64,000 nucleotides of DNA, taken from the NCBI GenBank assembly GCA_029593465.1, contig JAKTNK010000002.1, positions 66,438 to 130,437 on the forward strand, given 5' to 3'. Position numbers and translations under genes: made by a program. Positions within the stretch are counted from its first letter, which is position 1. Each line of letters opens with the position of its first letter. The notes under the pieces were generated by a model. It saw nothing but the letters and a program-made list of their open reading frames with translations. It was not told the origin of the DNA and made no database searches. Source of the stretch: Streptococcus suis. GTDB lineage: Bacteria > Bacillota > Bacilli > Lactobacillales > Streptococcaceae. This document shows positions 1 to 7,865 of this stretch, piece after piece.

Positions 1-38
1 TAGACGAAGCAACTGCTGTTTATAGGGTAGAGAGATGA
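1..38 (+). CDS. Possible C-terminal tail of an upstream gene (partial)
   Basis: Frame 3 reads DEATAVYRVER then TGA at 36-38. The same codons recur at 801-836 in the second repeat copy. An intrinsic terminator follows about 95 nt later, which fits the end of a gene. The gene is cut by the window edge and I cannot identify it; smc often precedes this HAD-HAD-ftsY group in streptococci, but these few residues do not prove that. Confidence 0.3.
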   Translation, partial: DEATAVYRVER

Positions 39-132
39 TTTAGCCGATAAAGATGATGCTCTTATCATAAGATAATTTTCCTTAGTAGTTGCAAATGCGG
101 CAAGGTCAAAAACCCTCGCTAGCTTTAAAATA

Positions 133-159
133 GACGTGTCAGTTGGGCACGTCTTTTTT
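133..159 (+). terminator. Intrinsic terminator in repeat copy A
   Basis: Stem GACGTG/CACGTC with a 9-nt loop, followed by TTTTTT. It probably ends the upstream gene. The copy B equivalent lies at 931-955 with only four T. Confidence 0.7.
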
Positions 160-169
160 GGTATTTCTG

Positions 170-178
170 TGGTATAAT
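170..178 (+). promoter_or_regulatory. Extended -10 promoter, copy A
   Basis: TGG followed by TATAAT at 173-178 is an extended -10 element; no good -35 box is seen. It would drive the NUDIX gene. Confidence 0.5.
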
Positions 179-315
179 AGGAGAAGGTATTTGGAGTAGG
201 TCACACTCTGTATGAAAAAAGGTTAGATAGCATGAAAAAATTGATAGCAACCGATATGGATGGTACTTTATTTCATATAGTAAAGATTGCCTTTGCGTTC
301 ACTGAGGAGGTAGTT

Positions 316-783
316 ATGGCAGAAAGTATTAAAAACTGGGTTAATGTATGTGTAGTAAAAAACAATCAGATTCTTTTACTTAATCGGCAACATGATGATT
401 TTCCTGGGTGGATTCCTCCAGGTGGGAAAGTAAAGTTTCCTGAAAGTTTCTTTGAAGCTGCTATTCGAGAATTAAAAGAAGAGACCGGTCTGACTGCTTT
501 AAATTTAAAGTTAAAAGGTATATCCGGATTTACCAATATTATTGGTAACGAAAGGTTCGTCTACTATGATTTTTTGTGTACAAAATTTTCTGGAGAACTC
601 TGTGCTTCTAAAGAAGGAGAACCCAAATGGTGGAATCTGGAAGATATTGATAAAATACCGATACAAGAACAAATCAAAAAGAGATTACCACTTTATTTAC
701 GAGAAGGCAGTTTTGAAAGTATTAATTACTGGGATGAGTCAAAAAAATGCATTAGTCACAATAAAACGATTTTGTTTGATTGA
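316..783 (+). CDS. NUDIX hydrolase
   Basis: A 155-aa NUDIX-fold pyrophosphohydrolase. Residues 37-59 match the NUDIX box G-x5-E-x7-RE-U-x-EE-x-G-U exactly, including REL and EETGL, so metal binding and catalysis should be intact. The substrate (oxidised dNTP, nucleotide sugar or other) cannot be told. I chose ATG 316 because GAGGAGG lies at 304-310. The same frame is open back to 232, which would add the first 13 residues of a HAD phosphatase plus junction residues; that looks like a by-product of the insertion rather than a real fusion, though translation from 232 is possible because that site keeps its own RBS. The gene sits between the direct repeats and looks acquired. Confidence 0.88.
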   Translation: MAESIKNWVNVCVVKNNQILLLNRQHDDFPGWIPPGGKVKFPESFFEAAIRELKEETGLTALNLKLKGISGFTNIIGNERFVYYDFLCTKFSGELCASKEGEPKWWNLEDIDKIPIQEQIKKRLPLYLREGSFESINYWDESKKCISHNKTILFD

Positions 784-799
784 GGTTAATTACATCAAC

Positions 800-1066
800 A
801 GACGAAGCAACTGCTGTTTATAGGGTAGAGAGATGATTTAGCCGATAAAGATGATGCTCTTATCATAAGATAATTTTCCTTAGTAGTTGCAAAAACGGCA
901 AGGTCAAAACCCTTGTCTAGCTTTAAAATAGACGTGTCAGTTGGGCACGTCTTTTAGGTTTATCTGTGGTATAATAGGAGAAGGTATTTGGAGTAGGTCA
1001 CACTCTGTATGAAAAAAGGTTAGATAGCATGAAAAAATTGATAGCAACCGATATGGATGGTACTTT
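800..1066 (+). repeat. Direct repeat copy B, leading into the intact HAD gene
   Basis: Second copy of 2-269. This one continues into the full-length HAD phosphatase, so it carries the working junction. Its terminator U-tract is shorter (TTTT then AGG) than that of copy A (six T). Confidence 0.95.
967..975 (+). promoter_or_regulatory. Extended -10 promoter, copy B
   Basis: TGG followed by TATAAT at 970-975, duplicated from copy A. It would drive the HAD-HAD-ftsY operon. Confidence 0.5.
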
Positions 1067-1829
1067 TTTAAGACCAGATGGCACTTATGACAAGAAACGC
1101 TTTGCCCGCCTTTTGCCACAATTAACCAAGGCAGGTTATCTTTTTGCGGCGGCTAGCGGTAGATCTTTGTTAACCCTAAGAGAATTATTCCACGATGTTC
1201 AAGACCAGATGGCTTTCATCGCTGAAAATGGTTGTGTCGTTGAGAATAAAGGCACCATCCTTTTTGAAGCTGAAATGCCACCCAAGGACTATCATTTGAT
1301 TGTCGCAGAATTGGCTAATCAGCCTGATTGCCTCGGTTATTTATTGTCAGGAGAAAAGGGGGCTTACGCTCCGCTTGATGCAAGACCAGATTATTTAAAC
1401 AGGGTAAGTCATTTTTATAGCAATGTGCAGACCGTTGATATTCATCAAATCAGCGATAAAATCATCAAGGTCACGGCACAATTTCAACACGATAAGATTC
1501 ATGCCTTTACCGCTGTGCTCAATCGTAAATTGTCAGACTTTCAAGCCGTGGTAACGGGTTTTGATGGGATGGATATCATTCCCAAAGCTTACAATAAGGC
1601 AACCGGTCTTGCAATCTTATGTGACAGCTTAGGCCTATCAAGTGAGGATGTTTATGCCTTTGGCGATAACTATAATGACTTAGAAATGTTAGCATTTGCA
1701 GGCACTGCCCTTGTTACGGACAATGGGGTTGCTAAAGCTAAATCCCTAGCACAGGAGATTATTGGTGCCAACAGCACAGATGCTGTTTTGGATTATTTAG
1801 AAGGATTGGTGGCTCATGTCAAGGATTAA
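1029..1829 (+). CDS. Cof-type HAD-superfamily phosphatase
   Basis: A 266-aa cytosolic HAD hydrolase of the Cof (IIB cap) type, a family that dephosphorylates sugar phosphates, flavin phosphates and similar small molecules. Motif I is DMDGT (residues 8-12, nucleophile D8), motif II is in ASGRS (about 42-46), a conserved Lys lies in DKIIKVT, and motif IV is GDNYND (212-217). Length is normal. It is preceded by repeat copy B and overlaps the next HAD gene by 14 nt, so the two are translationally coupled. The substrate is unknown. Confidence 0.9.
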   Translation: MKKLIATDMDGTFLRPDGTYDKKRFARLLPQLTKAGYLFAAASGRSLLTLRELFHDVQDQMAFIAENGCVVENKGTILFEAEMPPKDYHLIVAELANQPDCLGYLLSGEKGAYAPLDARPDYLNRVSHFYSNVQTVDIHQISDKIIKVTAQFQHDKIHAFTAVLNRKLSDFQAVVTGFDGMDIIPKAYNKATGLAILCDSLGLSSEDVYAFGDNYNDLEMLAFAGTALVTDNGVAKAKSLAQEIIGANSTDAVLDYLEGLVAHVKD

Positions 1830-2652
1830 ATTAATTGCGCTTGATTTGGATAATACCTTATTTGACGATCAAAAGCAGGTATCACCAGCCAATCGTCATG
1901 CGATTCAAAAGGCAACTCAAGCCGGTATTGATGTTGTCATCACCACAGGTAGACCCCTAAAAGCTATCGGAAACTTACTAGAAGATTTAGGTCTGAATCA
2001 TCCCATGAATTATAGCGTGACCTTTAATGGTGGGTTGATTCAACGAAATGATGGGCATATGTTAGCCCAACAAAGCCTGTCTCGCCAAGAGGTTAAGTAT
2101 CTCGTTGATCGTTTGTTGCCCCTTGGTCTGCCAGTTGATATCTTGAGTGAAGAGGTGGTCTATAGTCTTAGCGCTTCAGAGAGGGCTTCTCGCTATCCAG
2201 AAGCAAATCCTTTGCTGACGTTTAAGCCCCTATCAAGCTTTGACGAGTTGCCAACTGATAGTCTTTATAATAAGGTTGTCACTGTGACGGATCCAGACTT
2301 TTTGGATGCTAGAATTAAAGCATTACCAGATGCGATTTTTAAGGATTTTGAAGCCTTTAAATCTCGTGAGATTATTTTTGAAATCATGCCCAAAGGGGTT
2401 CACAAGGCCTCAGGGTTAGCCAGGTTGTGTGAGTTACTAGGCCTTGATCGCAGTCAGGTGATGGCAGTAGGTGATGAAGAAAATGACCTCACCATGCTTG
2501 AATGGGCTGGCTTAGGTGTTGCGATGAAAAATGCCTCACCGATTGTTAAGGCTGCAGCTGATGTGGTGACCACAAAGGATAACAATCACTCGGGTGTGGC
2601 AGAAGCTATTGAATACTATGGATTAGGTGGAGAATCAAATGGGATTATTTGA
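1816..2652 (+). CDS. Cof-type HAD-superfamily phosphatase (second)
   Basis: A 278-aa Cof-type HAD phosphatase. Motif I is DLDNT (10-14), where N replaces the usual G; motif II is TTGRP; motif IV is GDEEND (219-224). It overlaps its upstream paralogue by 14 nt and ftsY downstream, so the three genes form one unit. HAD phosphatases just before ftsY are a common streptococcal arrangement. The two HAD proteins are clearly different sequences, so this is not a recent duplication. The substrate is unknown. Confidence 0.9.
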   Translation: MSRIKLIALDLDNTLFDDQKQVSPANRHAIQKATQAGIDVVITTGRPLKAIGNLLEDLGLNHPMNYSVTFNGGLIQRNDGHMLAQQSLSRQEVKYLVDRLLPLGLPVDILSEEVVYSLSASERASRYPEANPLLTFKPLSSFDELPTDSLYNKVVTVTDPDFLDARIKALPDAIFKDFEAFKSREIIFEIMPKGVHKASGLARLCELLGLDRSQVMAVGDEENDLTMLEWAGLGVAMKNASPIVKAAADVVTTKDNNHSGVAEAIEYYGLGGESNGII

Positions 2653-4132
2653 CCGATTATTTGGTAAACAAGACAAGGATAAGGAAGAAGAAGCGTCAGT
2701 GGCAGATGTTGCTAGTCAAGAAGAGATTGCTGAGAGTGACAATGCAGCTAGTGAACAATCATCTATGGACACCTCAAGCGAGCCAAGTTCAGCTGACCCG
2801 ATTGAGGCAAGTCGCTCACTAAAGGGAAGTCCAGAACACGTGCTCGAAGAAGAATCACCAGTATTAGTTGTTGAGGATGAATCCGCTTCCCTAGCTTTCA
2901 CGGAGGAAGCCTTGGAGCAAGAGGGCAGTGAGTTTTCAGACAAAGAGCTGCCTGCGAATGATAGCCTGTCAGCTGAAGCTGCTGTCTTAACTCAAACATC
3001 TGCTAGCACTCATTCAACAAGGACATCGTCAGAAAACACTAGTACCTCAGCATCTAATGACCCTCGCTTTGAAAGTCTGATGGCTGATTATTATGCTAAA
3101 AAAGCAGCCCTGGCAGAAGCGGTAGAGCGTGGTGAAACGATGACCTTTGAACCCATGACCACACGTCAATCAAAGGAAGTTTTGCCAGATGAAAGGGTGG
3201 AAACAGAGACCACAGAGGAAAAATACAAGCGTAGTCTGAAGAAAACACGTACTGGATTTGCGGCTCGACTCAATGAATTTTTCGCAAATTTCCGAACCGT
3301 TGATGAAGACTTCTTCGAAGAGTTGGAGGACCTCCTTATCATGTCGGATGTTGGAGTGACCGTAGCGACGCAGTTAACGGAAGCGTTACGCCGAGAAGCT
3401 CGCTTGGAAAATGCTAAAAAACCAGAGGACTTAAGGCGTGTTATTATTGAGAAATTGGTCACCATCTACGAAAAAGACGATGTTTATCACGAAGAAATCC
3501 ATTTTCAGGATGGATTAACGGTCATGCTTTTTGTTGGTGTGAACGGTGTTGGTAAAACAACCTCTATCGGAAAGCTGGCTCATCAGTACCAAGCCCAGGG
3601 CAAGAAGGTCATGCTTGTGGCGGCAGACACCTTCCGTGCTGGAGCAGTTGCACAATTGGTAGAATGGGGTAACCGTGTCGGTGTTCCAGTCGTTACTGGG
3701 CCTGAAAAGGCTGACCCAGCTTCTGTTGTCTTTGATGGAATGGAACGTGCCATTGCTGAAGATGTTGATGTTTTGATGATTGACACAGCTGGTCGCCTAC
3801 AAAATAAAGATAACCTCATGAAAGAATTGGAAAAGATAGGGCGGATTATCAAACGTGTTATCCCTGATGCCCCTCATGAAACCCTTTTGGCACTAGACGC
3901 CTCGACAGGCCAAAATGCCCTCAGTCAAGCCAAGGAATTTTCAAAAATAACCCCTTTGACTGGTCTTGTCTTGACCAAAATTGATGGTACTGCTAAGGGG
4001 GGAGTGGTTCTTGCCATTCGTCAAGAGTTGGACATCCCTGTCAAATTGATTGGCTTTGGTGAAAAGATTGATGACATCGGACAGTTTAATTCGGAAGACT
4101 TTATGCAAGGTCTTTTAGAAGGGCTTATTTAA
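2639..4132 (+). CDS. ftsY: Signal recognition particle receptor FtsY
   Basis: SRP-receptor GTPase that docks the Ffh-ribosome complex at the membrane for co-translational insertion. About 497 aa. The N-terminal ~180 residues are a long acidic, Ser/Glu-rich region typical of streptococcal FtsY, followed by the NG domain. G1 is GVNGVGKTT (about 300-308), G3 DTAGR (about 382) and G4 TKID (about 446). I chose ATG 2639 (MGLFDRLFGK) because AGGTGG lies 8-10 nt upstream; the ATG at 2627 lacks an RBS. The start overlaps the HAD gene by 14 nt. A strong terminator follows. Confidence 0.97.
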   Translation: MGLFDRLFGKQDKDKEEEASVADVASQEEIAESDNAASEQSSMDTSSEPSSADPIEASRSLKGSPEHVLEEESPVLVVEDESASLAFTEEALEQEGSEFSDKELPANDSLSAEAAVLTQTSASTHSTRTSSENTSTSASNDPRFESLMADYYAKKAALAEAVERGETMTFEPMTTRQSKEVLPDERVETETTEEKYKRSLKKTRTGFAARLNEFFANFRTVDEDFFEELEDLLIMSDVGVTVATQLTEALRREARLENAKKPEDLRRVIIEKLVTIYEKDDVYHEEIHFQDGLTVMLFVGVNGVGKTTSIGKLAHQYQAQGKKVMLVAADTFRAGAVAQLVEWGNRVGVPVVTGPEKADPASVVFDGMERAIAEDVDVLMIDTAGRLQNKDNLMKELEKIGRIIKRVIPDAPHETLLALDASTGQNALSQAKEFSKITPLTGLVLTKIDGTAKGGVVLAIRQELDIPVKLIGFGEKIDDIGQFNSEDFMQGLLEGLI

Positions 4133-4173
4133 GCCTTTCAAAAGCATCTGAAACAAACGATTTGAATGCAAGC

Positions 4174-4208
4174 AAAAAAGCGAACAAAATGGTTTTGTTC
4201 GCTTTTTT
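4174..4208 (+). terminator. Intrinsic terminator after ftsY
   Basis: AAAAAAGCGAACAAAA pairs perfectly with TTTTGTTCGCTTTTTT around a 3-nt loop. Being A-flanked and T-flanked it can also serve the converging minus-strand gene at 4263. Confidence 0.9.
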
Positions 4209-4262
4209 AGATATTTTTACGCCGTGTTGATGGTTAGTGAAGAACAGTTGCTTGTTTACCAG

Positions 4263-5078
4263 CTAAAAGATACGGTAAACATACGGATTTGTCGGTTCAG
4301 CAACCACCTGACTATGGGTAATATGAAGAACAGGCAGGGTTTCGTTGAGTTGGGTGTTGTACTCTGTTGAGATGGTTCCAGATACGGATACCCAGGTATT
4401 ATTGGGATAACTGTCTTTAGCGCCTGTTGTCAATAAACCATAGACACCAGAATCCGCGATACAGTGGATAATGCCGAAGCGAAAGAGGTACTGATAGCTC
4501 TTGTGATTGGGCTCATTGTAAACAAAGCCCGTGTAAGTGATTTGTTTGCCAGCAAAGACATCAGGATAGAGGTAAATCAACTCCATCACTTCCATATAAT
4601 TTTTATTAGTAATGCTAATCGCCTCTTGCTTGGTATAAGCTTTTAGTTCTTCTTTCATCTCTTTTTGATAGGCAGTCTTGGTGAAATAAAGGCTAGTGTC
4701 AGGCTTTAAATACTGGACGCGTGTGCCATCAGCAGACTCTCCTTGTCCGACAGAACCAACTGCAGTAGGGAAATGATAGCCCTTGGCTGATACGGTTGTC
4801 GAATCCAAGGTAACCGTTGGTACAAGAAGGCCTACCATGACTGGAAAGACAAGGATGATAGGGCTTGTTAGCTTAGCGATTCTTCCTGATAAGTGGGAAT
4901 GAATCTTGAGATTTTTCACCCAGATGATTAGCTGCACAAGCGCTAAAACAAAGGATAACATCATCGCGATAAAAGCCAAATAAGAGTAGTGGGTATTGAT
5001 GTAGTGATCTAGCTTTCCAGAGAGATACAGGTACATGCTAAGCTCAAAGTAACCGGATAAAATTAAAAATCGAATCAT
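4263..5078 (-). CDS. TIGR03943 / YcgQ-like membrane protein (permease partner)
   Basis: A 271-aa protein with two to three N-terminal hydrophobic segments (including FIAMMLSFVLALVQLIIW and SPIILVFPVMVGLLVP) and a C-terminal extracytoplasmic part containing WVSVSGTIS. It matches the TIGR03943/DUF1980 family that is paired with a permease in many Firmicutes; in Bacillus subtilis the ycgR-ycgQ pair is zinc-linked. I chose ATG 5078: it overlaps the permease stop as ATGA and has AGGAG 8-9 nt upstream. A TTG at 5102 in the same frame is less likely. The transported substrate is not shown by the sequence. Confidence 0.8.
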   Translation of the reverse strand: MIRFLILSGYFELSMYLYLSGKLDHYINTHYSYLAFIAMMLSFVLALVQLIIWVKNLKIHSHLSGRIAKLTSPIILVFPVMVGLLVPTVTLDSTTVSAKGYHFPTAVGSVGQGESADGTRVQYLKPDTSLYFTKTAYQKEMKEELKAYTKQEAISITNKNYMEVMELIYLYPDVFAGKQITYTGFVYNEPNHKSYQYLFRFGIIHCIADSGVYGLLTTGAKDSYPNNTWVSVSGTISTEYNTQLNETLPVLHITHSQVVAEPTNPYVYRIF

Positions 5079-5980
5079 GCAAAAACTCCTAACACCAGGC
5101 AATAGAGGGTAATGATCGCTGCAGAAACCGTTATAAATTGGACAATAAAGGATTTCTTAAAGCTCTTTAGCATCATCAGTAAGTTTTTTATGTCAATCAT
5201 GGGACCGATGAGAAGAAAGGCCATGACAGGAGCTACCCCAAAGTTTGAGAGGAGTGAAGCCCCGATAAAAGCATCAGCTTCGCTACAAAGCGATAGGATA
5301 AATGCTAGTAACATCATCACCAGAATCGCTGTCAAGGGATTTCCTCCAATAGTAGTCAAGATACGGGTAGGCACGTAGATTTGCATGGCTGAGGCAATCA
5401 ATGTGCCAAAGACCAGATAGCGCCCCGTATCAAAAAATTCATCAATCGCATGGGATAGGGCCAAAAAACACTTATTACCGACAGAATCATGACTGTAGTC
5501 ATGATAATGGCCAGGCCTTGCATCAGCTTTGATGATGTTGTCATCAATAACAAAAGCTAGCATCATACCTAGAGCGATCGCCACAATGATAGCCCCCAAA
5601 AGCCTTAGCAAGAGAAATCGCCACGAATTGCCAAAGGCAGAGTAGGTCGCCAAAAGGACAATGGGATTGATGATTGGTGCTGTCGCTAGAAAGGGAATCG
5701 CTGTGTAACTAGGAACTTTTTTTTCTAAAAAGCGGTTGATGATTGGTACAATCCCACATTCACAAGAGGGAAACACAAAACCAATAAAGGTACCAAATAA
5801 AATACGAAGAAAGCGTTGTTTGGGCAAGTATTTGGCAACCTTATCTGGTGTCAGAAACACTTCGATAAAGCCCGATAAAATTGTACCGACTAAAACAAAG
5901 GGCAGGGCCTCAATGATGATAGACATAAAAATGGCCATCCATTGGAGAACGCTACTAGGAAGATGGTTCAAAAAAGTCAC
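5075..5980 (-). CDS. Permease, ArsP/YcgR (DUF318) family
   Basis: A 301-aa integral membrane permease with about eight hydrophobic segments. It keeps the family signature PSCECG near residue 70 and a second conserved region NPIVLLATYSAFG. Start is GTG at 5980 with GAGG 6 nt upstream. The next gene overlaps it by 4 nt, so the pair forms an obligate two-component unit. Relatives are linked to zinc or arsenical export, but the ion moved here cannot be decided. A 6-bp inverted repeat lies about 35 nt upstream. Confidence 0.85.
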   Translation of the reverse strand: MTFLNHLPSSVLQWMAIFMSIIIEALPFVLVGTILSGFIEVFLTPDKVAKYLPKQRFLRILFGTFIGFVFPSCECGIVPIINRFLEKKVPSYTAIPFLATAPIINPIVLLATYSAFGNSWRFLLLRLLGAIIVAIALGMMLAFVIDDNIIKADARPGHYHDYSHDSVGNKCFLALSHAIDEFFDTGRYLVFGTLIASAMQIYVPTRILTTIGGNPLTAILVMMLLAFILSLCSEADAFIGASLLSNFGVAPVMAFLLIGPMIDIKNLLMMLKSFKKSFIVQFITVSAAIITLYCLVLGVFA

Positions 5981-6009
5981 AAAATGCCTCGCTTAAACTG
6001 ATTTCAAAG

Positions 6010-6030
6010 ACACTAACCCAAGGCTAGTGT
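6010..6030. repeat. Short inverted repeat upstream of the permease
   Basis: ACACTA and TAGTGT arms around a 9-nt spacer, between the 52-aa gene and the permease. It could be an operator or a weak terminator. It does not match the AdcR/Zur consensus well. Confidence 0.35.
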
Positions 6031-6066
6031 GTTAAGGGATGCTCCGATTGTTATGTCAGAAACAGA

Positions 6067-6225
6067 CTAGCTTTCTGAATCTCGGTTAGATTTCTTGTCT
6101 TGTTTTTCTGTTGAACGGGTTTTATCTCCCTTATTATTAGGGTCAGAGTCCATATTATCAGGGAGTTTCGCAAAATTAGCGAAAAGATTTTCAAGACGGT
6201 CGTCTTTTTTGTATGAAATAGCCAT
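6067..6225 (-). CDS. SPJ_0845-type small conserved streptococcal protein
   Basis: A 52-aa, highly polar protein (begins MAISYKKDDRLENLFANFAK, ends SNRDSES). The first ~20 residues look helical and amphipathic; the rest is charged and probably disordered. It has GGAGG 6-7 nt before the ATG and a TATAAT at 6256-6261 (minus strand), so it is well signalled. It resembles the small SPJ_0845 family of streptococci. No function is known to me. Confidence 0.75.
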   Translation of the reverse strand: MAISYKKDDRLENLFANFAKLPDNMDSDPNNKGDKTRSTEKQDKKSNRDSES

Positions 6226-6290
6226 AGGGAACCTCCATTTGTTACAATTGCTTCTATTATACTATCATTTTGCCTATCTGGCTTATACAA

Positions 6291-6642
6291 ACCATTGGGA
6301 AAGCCTATCTATGATAGGACCAGTGTTCAATCCAAAGAAATCATTGAATCCTCTCGGTCCGCTGAGACTATCGGATAAGTGGGCCGTCATACTATTCAAA
6401 AATGTTTTGGTAGTGCTTACCTTAGTCCCTATTTGTGATGGTAATGGTCAATAAGATTTGCAAAGGTGTTTAGAAGTAGATGAAGTTCTTAAATTAAACC
6501 TCACAAAAAGCATGAGATTAGCTATCTATTCCCATGTTTTGTATAACCACTATATAATAGAAGAAAACCGCCTAAAATGCTTTGTTTAATCATCAGAGGA
6601 AGCCGTTCTGACAGTCTTTAAGGAAACATCAGATTGATAATT
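6291..6642. other. Intergenic region without a recognised gene
   Basis: About 350 nt. The minus strand holds a 35-codon open frame at 6283-6390 (ends RLSQWFV) with no clear RBS and no match I recognise. The plus strand has an isolated TATAAT at 6553-6558. I see no RNA gene or known repeat. Confidence 0.4.
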
Positions 6643-6688
6643 GAACAGCAAAAAGTCTTCCCTTTTTTGGAAAGTCTTTTTGCTGTTC
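6643..6688 (-). terminator. Hairpin after the BASS transporter
   Basis: GAACAGCAAAAAG pairs with CTTTTTGCTGTTC (13 bp), with further partial inner pairing. The T-tract is short on the minus strand, so this is a probable rather than certain terminator. Confidence 0.55.
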
Positions 6689-6708
6689 GTAAGGCTTTTG
6701 TTGATAGT

Positions 6709-7692
6709 TTAGTCAGCGACAACTTCTGATAAGGTTTGAAGGGTTTGTTCGCTAGCCACTGATTCTTGGTAATCTTTTTTAGCACACCAGTTGGCATAGA
6801 TCGTTCCCCAAAGCGTGTGAACAATGGTTCCTGCTGCCCCAGCCAAAGCTGCTAGTGGTGAGAAGTGTGCCAAACCAAGACTGGCTGCCAGTGAGGTATT
6901 CTGTAGTCCAACCTCAATAGCGATGGTACGCTGACTTGCCACATCGTATTTGAAGAGTTTAGCAAATAGTGTTCCTGCCAAATAGCCAGAGATACTATGA
7001 AGAAAGACCACAAGGAAGATTAACCAACCAGTTGATAAGAGATTGTCACGATTGACAGCGACGGTTCCTGCTAAAACGAGTAAAACCGCAGCAGATGAGA
7101 AGGTCGGCATAGCGACGCTAATTTTCTGAGTGTATCGTCCAAATAAGGCATTGAGAACCATACCAGCTACTACCGGCAGTAGGACTACTTGAGAGACAGA
7201 TACAAACATGGCTGAGAAACTCATCTCAAAGTAAGAACCACCATAAAAAGTCAAGATAAGAGGTGTCATTACAGGTGCGATGAGGGTTGAAACGGAAGTG
7301 GCTGAGATAGATAAGGGAACATCACCGTTAGCTAGGTAAGTCATGATATTGGATGATGTCCCACCAGGAACAGAACCTAGTAGAATCAAACCAAGGGCGA
7401 TTTGATCCGGTAGCTGAAAGAGTTTAGCAAGGACAAATCCTGATAAGGGCATAAAGCCGAATTGTAATAATTCAACAAGTAAGACGCGAGTTGGACGGCG
7501 AAAGACTTCGCTAAAATCCTTCATGGTTAGTGTTAGTCCCATGGTGAACATGATGAATTGTAGCAACGGGGTCAGGTAGCCAGTTACCCAAGTAAAGTAA
7601 CTTGGTACGGTTAGGGCCATTAGTGCAACAGCCACGACAACATAAGACAGGTAGTCTCTGAACAGTTGGTTGCATTTATAAAAAACAGTCAT
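6709..7692 (-). CDS. Bile acid:sodium symporter (BASS) family transporter
   Basis: A 327-aa polytopic protein with about ten membrane segments. The regions FTMGLTLTMKDF, LGSVPGGTSSN and EVGLQNTSLA are hallmarks of bacterial BASS carriers. Characterised members carry organic acids such as pantoate, pyruvate or branched 2-keto acids, rather than bile acids. I chose ATG 7692 (MTVFYK) with AGGAG 8 nt upstream; 25 earlier in-frame codons run through the terminator hairpin of the leader and are unlikely. Divergent from brnQ. The leader carries what looks like an isoleucine-codon attenuator, which points to a branched-chain amino acid or keto-acid substrate (inference). Confidence 0.88.
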   Translation of the reverse strand: MTVFYKCNQLFRDYLSYVVVAVALMALTVPSYFTWVTGYLTPLLQFIMFTMGLTLTMKDFSEVFRRPTRVLLVELLQFGFMPLSGFVLAKLFQLPDQIALGLILLGSVPGGTSSNIMTYLANGDVPLSISATSVSTLIAPVMTPLILTFYGGSYFEMSFSAMFVSVSQVVLLPVVAGMVLNALFGRYTQKISVAMPTFSSAAVLLVLAGTVAVNRDNLLSTGWLIFLVVFLHSISGYLAGTLFAKLFKYDVASQRTIAIEVGLQNTSLAASLGLAHFSPLAALAGAAGTIVHTLWGTIYANWCAKKDYQESVASEQTLQTLSEVVAD

Positions 7693-7719
7693 TGTATCTC
7701 TCCTTAAAAATCTAATAGA

Positions 7720-7750
7720 AAAAGCTTTCCACGTCGAGTGGAAAGCTTTT
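7720..7750 (-). terminator. Attenuator terminator in the BASS leader
   Basis: A perfect 13-bp stem, AAAAGCTTTCCAC/GTGGAAAGCTTTT, with a 5-nt loop and a following T-rich stretch, about 30 nt before the BASS start codon. A strong terminator in a 5' leader implies conditional read-through. Confidence 0.85.
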
Positions 7751-7814
7751 GTCTCTAGCCAATCCACTCGTACGACGAATAGGACTTGGCATAGAATCGC
7801 TAAAACGAAACTTG

Positions 7815-7865
7815 CTAAGTCCTGACTCTAATAATAATGATTGCTTGTGTCTGTAAAGCGGTCAT
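7815..7865 (-). CDS. Leader peptide with four consecutive Ile codons
   Basis: A 16-codon frame encoding MTALQTQAIIIIRVRT, stop TAG at 7817-7815. GGAG lies 9 nt before the ATG, and a promoter (TTGCCT, 17 nt, TATAGT) is just upstream. Codons 9-12 are ATC ATT ATT ATT at 7841-7830, followed by Arg-Val. The run of Ile codons, position between promoter and terminator, and overlap with pairing segments are the features of an ilv-type attenuation leader peptide. Too short for normal gene finding. Confidence 0.75.
   Translation of the reverse strand: MTALQTQAIIIIRVRT

Larger units (their letters stand above)
2..269 (+). repeat. Direct repeat copy A flanking the NUDIX gene
   Basis: Nearly identical to 800-1066, offset 797-798 nt. 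It carries the tail of the upstream gene, a terminator, an extended -10 promoter, the RBS and the first codons of a HAD phosphatase (MKKLIATDMDGT). Differences cluster at about 106-120 and 155-168. Identity stops inside codon 13 of the HAD gene. Confidence 0.95.

Noticed and set aside
5112-5378. Plus-strand open frame within the permease gene
   Set aside because: It is an antisense shadow of a clearly coding minus-strand gene with family motifs; no RBS or domain on the plus strand.
6095-6454. 119-codon plus-strand frame across the 52-aa gene and intergenic DNA
   Set aside because: It is antisense to the well-signalled small gene, has no RBS and looks compositionally unlike a protein.
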